Source: Peptoniphilaceae bacterium
GTDB lineage: Bacteria > Bacillota > Clostridia > Tissierellales > Peptoniphilaceae
Reading direction: 5' to 3'
Length of the DNA: 9,464 bases
Assembly (NCBI GenBank): GCA_030152565.1
Contig: JASLJE010000020.1
Location: forward strand, 1-9,464
This document shows positions 6,342 to 9,464 of the stretch, piece by piece (position 1 is the stretch's first letter; each line of letters starts with the position of its first letter). The translations under genes were made by a program, and so were the position numbers. The notes beneath the pieces were generated by a model, which was not told where the DNA came from, ran no database searches, and worked only from the letters and a program-made list of their open reading frames with translations.

Positions 6342-7586
6342 TTAGTTTAAAATTATTTTATGGTAGATTTTTTTACCCTTTTTAATTACAGCAAAGCCTT
6401 CTTTAAAGTCCTTGTCTGATAATTCATATTTAAAATCTGTAATCTTTTCATCGTTTAAGCTAATACCACCTTGTTGAACCAATCTTCTAGCTTCTCCATT
6501 GGACTTGGTTAAGCCTGTGTGGGTAAGTAGGTTTAATAGGCCAGCATTTTCTTCTAAGAAGGCTTGGTCTATTTGGGATGAAGGCATATTGTCATCAGAT
6601 ACTCCTTGGCTAAATAGGGCCTTGGAAGTTTCTAGGGCCTTGTCAGCTGCATCCTTGCCGTGAACAAGTTTAGTTATTTCATAGGCTAGGACTTCCTTAC
6701 CTTCATTTATTTTTTCACCTTCAAGATTACCCAATCTCTTACATTCTTCAATTGGTAGGAAGGTTAACATTAGTAGGAATTTTTCCACGTCCCTATCGTC
6801 AACATTTCTCATGTATTGGAAAAGTTCGTAAGGAGTGGTCTTATTTTCATCCAACCAAACAGCTCCCTTTTGGGATTTACCCATCTTAACTCCATCAGCT
6901 GTAGTAAGAAGCTTAAAGGTCATACCATAAACCTTGTCACTTTCTAATTTTCTAACCAGGTCATAACCACCTATAATGTTGGTCCATTGGTCAGAACCAC
7001 CCATTTGTAGCTTAACCCCATGTTCCCTATAAAGAACTAGGTAATCATAGGACTGCATTAACATATAGGAGAATTCAAAGAAGGTAAGTCCATCTTTCAT
7101 CCTATTTTTATAGGCGTCCTTTTTAAGCATTTCATTAACATTAAAGTGTACCCCAATCTCCCTCATGAATTGTAGGAAGTTAAGGTCTAGTAGCCAGTCA
7201 GCATTGTTTACAACCATGGCCTTGTCATCATCAAAGTCTAAGAATCTTTGGAATTGGTTGTAGAAACATTGAGCATTGTGGTCAATTCTTTCCTTGGTCA
7301 TAACCATTCTCATGTCTGATCTACCTGAAGGGTCTCCTACCATGGTAGTTCCTCCACCTAGAAGGGCTATAGGCTTGTGGCCATAGGCCTGCATTCTCAT
7401 CATAACCATGATTTGGATAAAGTGACCTATAGTTAGGGAATCAGCTGTAGCGTCAAAACCTATATAGAAAGGCACCTTCTCATTTTTCAATAAATCCCTT
7501 AATTCTTTTTCATCAGTTGCTTGTTCAAAGTAACCTCTAGCATTCAATTCGTCAAAGACGTTGTCGAATTCCTTAATATATTCCAT
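6342..7586 (-). CDS. tyrS: Tyrosyl-tRNA synthetase
   Basis: This 414-residue class I synthetase charges tRNA-Tyr with tyrosine in the cytoplasm. Motifs in order: Y-I-G-F-D-A-T-A-D-S (41-50); a HIGH-type motif written T-I-G-H (52-55); G-D-P-S-G-R-S (84-90); Y-M-L-M-Q-S-Y-D-Y (174-182), which helps form the tyrosine pocket; G-G-S-D-Q-W-T-N-I (196-204); and a KMSKS-type loop K-M-G-K-S (234-238). The C-terminal 65 residues (about 350-414) form an S4-like RNA-binding domain that grips the tRNA long arm. Length is normal for bacterial TyrRS. The ATG is preceded by GGAGG at 7593-7597, six bases away. Expression is controlled by an upstream T-box leader with a tyrosine specifier. T-I-G-H and K-M-G-K-S are, from memory, shared by a clostridial TyrRS group and do not suggest inactivation. 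Confidence 0.97.
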   Translation of the reverse strand: MEYIKEFDNVFDELNARGYFEQATDEKELRDLLKNEKVPFYIGFDATADSLTIGHFIQIMVMMRMQAYGHKPIALLGGGTTMVGDPSGRSDMRMVMTKERIDHNAQCFYNQFQRFLDFDDDKAMVVNNADWLLDLNFLQFMREIGVHFNVNEMLKKDAYKNRMKDGLTFFEFSYMLMQSYDYLVLYREHGVKLQMGGSDQWTNIIGGYDLVRKLESDKVYGMTFKLLTTADGVKMGKSQKGAVWLDENKTTPYELFQYMRNVDDRDVEKFLLMLTFLPIEECKRLGNLEGEKINEGKEVLAYEITKLVHGKDAADKALETSKALFSQGVSDDNMPSSQIDQAFLEENAGLLNLLTHTGLTKSNGEARRLVQQGGISLNDEKITDFKYELSDKDFKEGFAVIKKGKKIYHKIILN

Positions 7587-7605
7587 AAAAAACCTCCAAA
7601 ATAAT

Positions 7606-7770
7606 AAAAAAAGCCCTTACTTGGAAAGGACGTATGATCGTGGTACCACCTTTCTTCGCAAATGCCTTATGACTGAATAGGCTCAGTCTACCTTAAAGCT
7701 CTGGTATTGTAATTCCCATATAGTTTTTCATGTATATGGTACTGTTACCTTCGTCGCCTTTATTTACTTA
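7606..7770 (-). promoter_or_regulatory. Tyrosine T-box riboswitch with short Stem I
   Basis: This transcription-attenuating leader senses uncharged tRNA-Tyr. The minus strand contains the T-box sequence AAGGTGGTACCACG (7639-7652). Its UGGU bulge (7645-7648) complements the A-C-C-A end expected of tRNA-Tyr. GAAAGG can pair with CCUUUC to form the antiterminator. The competing terminator is GTCCTT/AAGGGC (7613-7631) followed by seven T's (7606-7612). Stem I spans about 7695-7761: AAAGGC/AGCTTT base, a likely kink-turn (GACGA against AGA), an AGTA loop-E element (7740-7743), and specifier UAC (7711 to 7709) followed by A. The part above the specifier loop is only CCATATA/TATATGG with a 10-base loop, so the usual long distal arm is missing. 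One more hairpin, GACTGA/TCAGTC (7671-7688), lies between. The 5' end was set from the promoter and is approximate. Confidence 0.9.
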
Positions 7771-7776
7771 AAATAC

Positions 7777-7805
7777 ATTGTACAAATAAGAAAAAACTTT
7801 GTCAA
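7777..7805 (-). promoter_or_regulatory. tyrS promoter
   Basis: On the minus strand there is TTGACA (7800-7805), a 17-base spacer and TACAAT (7777-7782; five of six to consensus). Initiation should fall near 7770, giving a leader of about 185 nt before the ATG. Confidence 0.85.
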
Positions 7806-7844
7806 GCGGCAGAAGGAGAAACTTAAAAAAGTTTCTCCCTCCGC
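7806..7844. repeat. Imperfect inverted repeat abutting the tyrS -35
   Basis: GGAGAAACTT and AAGTTTCTCC pair over 10 bp around AAAA. Outer GCGG/CCGC and AG/CT pairs extend the stem, with small bulges. It starts at the base next to the tyrS -35 and is GC-richer than its surroundings. No U-tract follows on either strand, so a classical terminator is unlikely. CAAG occurs just outside or at each edge (7803-7806 and 7844-7847). It could be an operator, a structural hairpin or a small repeat element. Confidence 0.6.
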
Positions 7845-8049
7845 AAGTATATTTTAAAAGACAAAAAACAAAAAATAAATAATAATTATGTATAGTAAAC
7901 ATTAATTAATTCACACCACAATTAATATTTATAAATTATATTGTACCATATCAAGGGAAAAGTGTCAAAAGATTAAATATATATAGATTAAGCCCCTTCC
8001 TATATGATAGAATTAAATAGTAATAAAAGATAAAAATTAATAAAATTAC
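7845..8049. other. AT-rich non-coding region between divergent tyrS and tal
   Basis: I see no gene in this stretch of about 205 bases, which is extremely AT-rich. It must contain the tal promoter. The best -10 candidate is TATGAT at 8003-8008, but no matching -35 is visible, so I do not call it firmly. Confidence 0.6.
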
Positions 8050-8059
8050 AGGAGGGAAT

Positions 8060-8713
8060 ATGAAATTTTTTCTAGACACGGCTAATATTGAACAGATAAA
8101 AAGAATCAATGCCATGGGCCTATGTGATGGAGTTACCACCAATCCGACCTTAATTGGCAAGGAGGCTAGGGATTTTAAAGAGGTGATAGTGGATATCTGC
8201 CAGGAGGTGGATGGACCAGTTTCTGCTGAGGTGACGGGAAACAAGGCTGATGAAATGGTTGACCAGGCTAGAGAAATAGCCTCCTGGGCTGAAAATATAG
8301 TGGTTAAGATCCCTATGGGCCAAGAGGGCCTAAAGGCCATAAAGATCCTATCCAATGAGGGAATAAAGACCAACTGTACCCTTATCTTTTCCCTGGCCCA
8401 AGGTCTTTTAGCTGCCAAGGCTGGAGCTACTTACATCAGTCCTTTTATAGGAAGGATAGACGATATGGGAGAGGATGGCCTGGAGCTTATTTACGACTTG
8501 AGAAGGGTTTTAGATATCTATGGTTTTAAAACAGAGATTATAGCAGCTTCCGTTAGAACTATTAACCACATGGAAGGTTCTGCCCTGGCAGGTGCCCATA
8601 TAGCTACCATACCAGCAAGTCTTTTCCCTAAATTGTGGCAACATCCCCTAACTGAGCAAGGGATAGATAACTTTGAAAAGGACTGGCAGGCCTATAAGGA
8701 AAAAACTAAATAG
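8060..8713 (+). CDS. tal: Transaldolase, short TalC/FSA-type
   Basis: This 217-residue (beta/alpha)8-barrel enzyme moves a dihydroxyacetone unit between sedoheptulose-7-phosphate and glyceraldehyde-3-phosphate in the non-oxidative pentose phosphate pathway. Asp6 lies in F-L-D-T-A; T-T-N-P is at 26-29; the Schiff-base Lys83 is in V-V-K-I-P-M; S-P-F-I-G-R-I-D-D is at 127-135; and A-A-S-V-R-T is at 162-167. In the strand where E. coli fructose-6-phosphate aldolase has a catalytic-site Gln (H-A-Q-V), this protein has Glu57 (S-A-E-V). That favours transaldolase over aldolase activity. The length is normal for the short subfamily. The ATG follows AGGAGGG at 8050-8056. It appears monocistronic, with its own terminator. 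In an anaerobe its likely job is making ribose-5-phosphate and erythrose-4-phosphate from glycolytic intermediates, an inference from pathway knowledge. Confidence 0.93.
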   Translation: MKFFLDTANIEQIKRINAMGLCDGVTTNPTLIGKEARDFKEVIVDICQEVDGPVSAEVTGNKADEMVDQAREIASWAENIVVKIPMGQEGLKAIKILSNEGIKTNCTLIFSLAQGLLAAKAGATYISPFIGRIDDMGEDGLELIYDLRRVLDIYGFKTEIIAASVRTINHMEGSALAGAHIATIPASLFPKLWQHPLTEQGIDNFEKDWQAYKEKTK

Positions 8714-8736
8714 ATTACTTTATTGTAATATATACC

Positions 8737-8772
8737 AAGGTCTAGAGATTGGCATCTTTAGGCCTTCTTTTT
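8737..8772 (+). terminator. tal terminator
   Basis: AAGGTCTAGAGAT (8737-8749) pairs along all 13 positions with ATCTTTAGGCCTT (8754-8766), using three G-U wobbles, around a TGGC loop. CTTTTT follows. It begins 24 bases after the stop. Confidence 0.85.
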
Positions 8773-8826
8773 GTTAATTAATTAATATACAAAGAAAGAG
8801 TTTATTCTGAATATAAATAATGGTAG

Positions 8827-8832
8827 TATAAA
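8827..8832 (+). promoter_or_regulatory. Probable -10 of the dehydrogenase gene
   Basis: TATAAA lies 46 bases before the ATG. The -35 region around 8802-8809 (TTATTCTG) is weak, as is common for promoters that are activated or tightly regulated. Confidence 0.45.
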
Positions 8833-8844
8833 ATTGAAAGCATA

Positions 8845-8858
8845 GGTAATCGTTTTCA
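8845..8858 (+). promoter_or_regulatory. cre-like site (CcpA)
   Basis: GGTAATCGTTTTCA matches the catabolite-response consensus TGWNANCGNTNWCA at all but the first position. It lies just downstream of the predicted start of transcription, where a bound repressor would block elongation. CcpA itself is not in the window. Confidence 0.4.
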
Positions 8859-8877
8859 ATTTTATAGGAGGTCTAAA

Positions 8878-9464
8878 ATGAAAATATTTAATTTGATGTC
8901 AGAATATGATTATGAACAATTAGTATTTTGCAATGATGAAGCAAGTGGATTAAGGGCAATAGTTTGCATCCATAACTCTACTTTAGGACCGGCACTTGGA
9001 GGACTGAGATACTACGAGTATGAAAGTGAAGAAGAAGCAATCATAGATGTGGTTAGATTGGCCAGGGGAATGACATATAAGAACGCTGCAGCTGGGGTAA
9101 ACCTAGGAGGAGCCAAGGCTGTAATGATCAAGGATCCAAAAAGACCTAAGAGCGAAGCCATGTTAAAGGCCTTTGCCAGGTTTGTTGAAGGATTAAATGG
9201 AAGATACATAACTGCGGAGGACGTGGGAACTACAGAGGATGACATGGATGTAATCCTGTCTGAAACCAACTATGTAGTAGGAACCAGCCTTCGACCTAAG
9301 ACCTCAGGTAATCCATCTCCAGTGACAGCCCATGGAGTTTATATGGGCATTAAGGCATCTTGTAAGGAGGCCTATGGTAGCGACTCTCTTAAGGGAAAGA
9401 AAATCCTAGTAGAGGGGATAGGAAATGTGGGCATGAATGTGGTTAAAAAAGCCTTGGCAGAAGA
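8878..9464 (+). CDS. bcd: Leucine/branched-chain amino-acid dehydrogenase, 3'-partial
   Basis: The first 195 residues are visible; the gene runs off the right edge. It encodes an NAD-dependent enzyme of the Glu/Leu/Phe/Val dehydrogenase superfamily, which deaminates branched-chain amino acids to 2-oxo acids and ammonium. The ATG follows AGGAGGT (8866-8872). M-T-Y-K-N-A-A-A-G holds Lys68, and L-G-G-A-K-A-V holds Lys80, the two lysines of the active site at the same numbers as Bacillus leucine dehydrogenase. Leu40, Gly41 and Ala113 (I-T-A-E-D-V-G-T) match the leucine-type pocket. The nucleotide-binding fold begins with V-E-G-I-G-N-V-G (178-185). Phenylalanine or valine preference cannot be fully excluded without the C-terminal half. 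In fermenting anaerobes this enzyme often feeds 2-oxo acids to oxidoreductases or acyl-CoA steps; downstream neighbours are not visible. The operator-like region upstream suggests regulated expression. Confidence 0.92.
   Translation, partial: MKIFNLMSEYDYEQLVFCNDEASGLRAIVCIHNSTLGPALGGLRYYEYESEEEAIIDVVRLARGMTYKNAAAGVNLGGAKAVMIKDPKRPKSEAMLKAFARFVEGLNGRYITAEDVGTTEDDMDVILSETNYVVGTSLRPKTSGNPSPVTAHGVYMGIKASCKEAYGSDSLKGKKILVEGIGNVGMNVVKKALAE

Larger units (their letters stand above)
8827..8866 (+). promoter_or_regulatory. 13-bp inverted repeat, operator-like
   Basis: TATAAAATTGAAA (8827-8839) is the exact complement of TTTCAATTTTATA (8854-8866), with 14 bases between. The left arm contains the -10 box and the right arm touches the AGGAGG ribosome site. 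It could bind a dimeric repressor, or, if transcription starts upstream of it, form an mRNA hairpin. Confidence 0.6.

Noticed and set aside
6342..7586. Degenerate TyrRS because the HIGH motif reads T-I-G-H
   Set aside because: All other motifs and the length are intact, it has a functional-looking T-box, and I recall the same T-[IV]-G-H form in clostridial TyrRS.
7951..8418. Minus-strand ORF opposite tal
   Set aside because: It overlaps the transaldolase and the AT-rich promoter region; composition and lack of motifs indicate a shadow.
8060..8713. Fructose-6-phosphate aldolase
   Set aside because: Glu57 replaces the Gln typical of the aldolase, which favours transaldolase, although activity has not been tested.
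9012..9269. Minus-strand ORF opposite the dehydrogenase
   Set aside because: The plus strand here encodes both catalytic lysine motifs of the dehydrogenase; the antisense frame has no support.

Overview
The window comes from a low-GC Gram-positive bacterium (Firmicutes/Bacillota). The evidence is AT-rich DNA, strong AGGAGG ribosome sites, TATAAT/TTGACA promoters, a large SRP RNA with an Alu domain, a T-box leader and intrinsic terminators with U-tracts. The clostridial-style TyrRS and the leucine-type dehydrogenase suggest an anaerobic clostridial or Tissierellia-like lineage, possibly Peptoniphilaceae. That placement is inference only.

Left part (1-3592, plus strand): two surface-protein genes with related SH3b-like repeats. 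The first enters from beyond the left edge and, within the window, consists only of about eleven tandem repeats of ~60 residues. The second is a secreted NlpC/P60 cell-wall hydrolase (signal peptide, Cys/His/His catalytic residues) with about five repeats of the same kind. They probably act at the cell envelope, with the repeats anchoring the proteins to the wall. Next comes a beta-class DNA methyltransferase gene (3676-4599) with no restriction partner in view.

Middle (4602-6257, minus strand): a perfect-consensus promoter drives tRNA-Ser(GGA), whose encoded CCA lies one base before the SRP RNA. The pair converges on the methyltransferase gene at a terminator that can work in both directions. 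Upstream is an AI-2E family membrane protein gene whose stop codon lies in the loop of its own terminator.

Right part (6311-9464): tyrS (minus strand) is preceded by a compact tyrosine T-box leader with a UAC specifier and a short Stem I. Divergent from it is a small transaldolase gene with a strong terminator. The last gene is a leucine/branched-chain amino-acid dehydrogenase that runs off the right edge. Its 5' region holds a 13-bp perfect inverted repeat over the -10 box and a one-mismatch cre-like site, suggesting repressor or carbon control.

Most genes are single transcription units with their own terminators. No mobile element, CRISPR array or recognisable defence island is visible. 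The most interesting signals are RNA-level: the short-Stem-I T-box, the tRNA/SRP RNA dicistron, and the operator-like region before the dehydrogenase.
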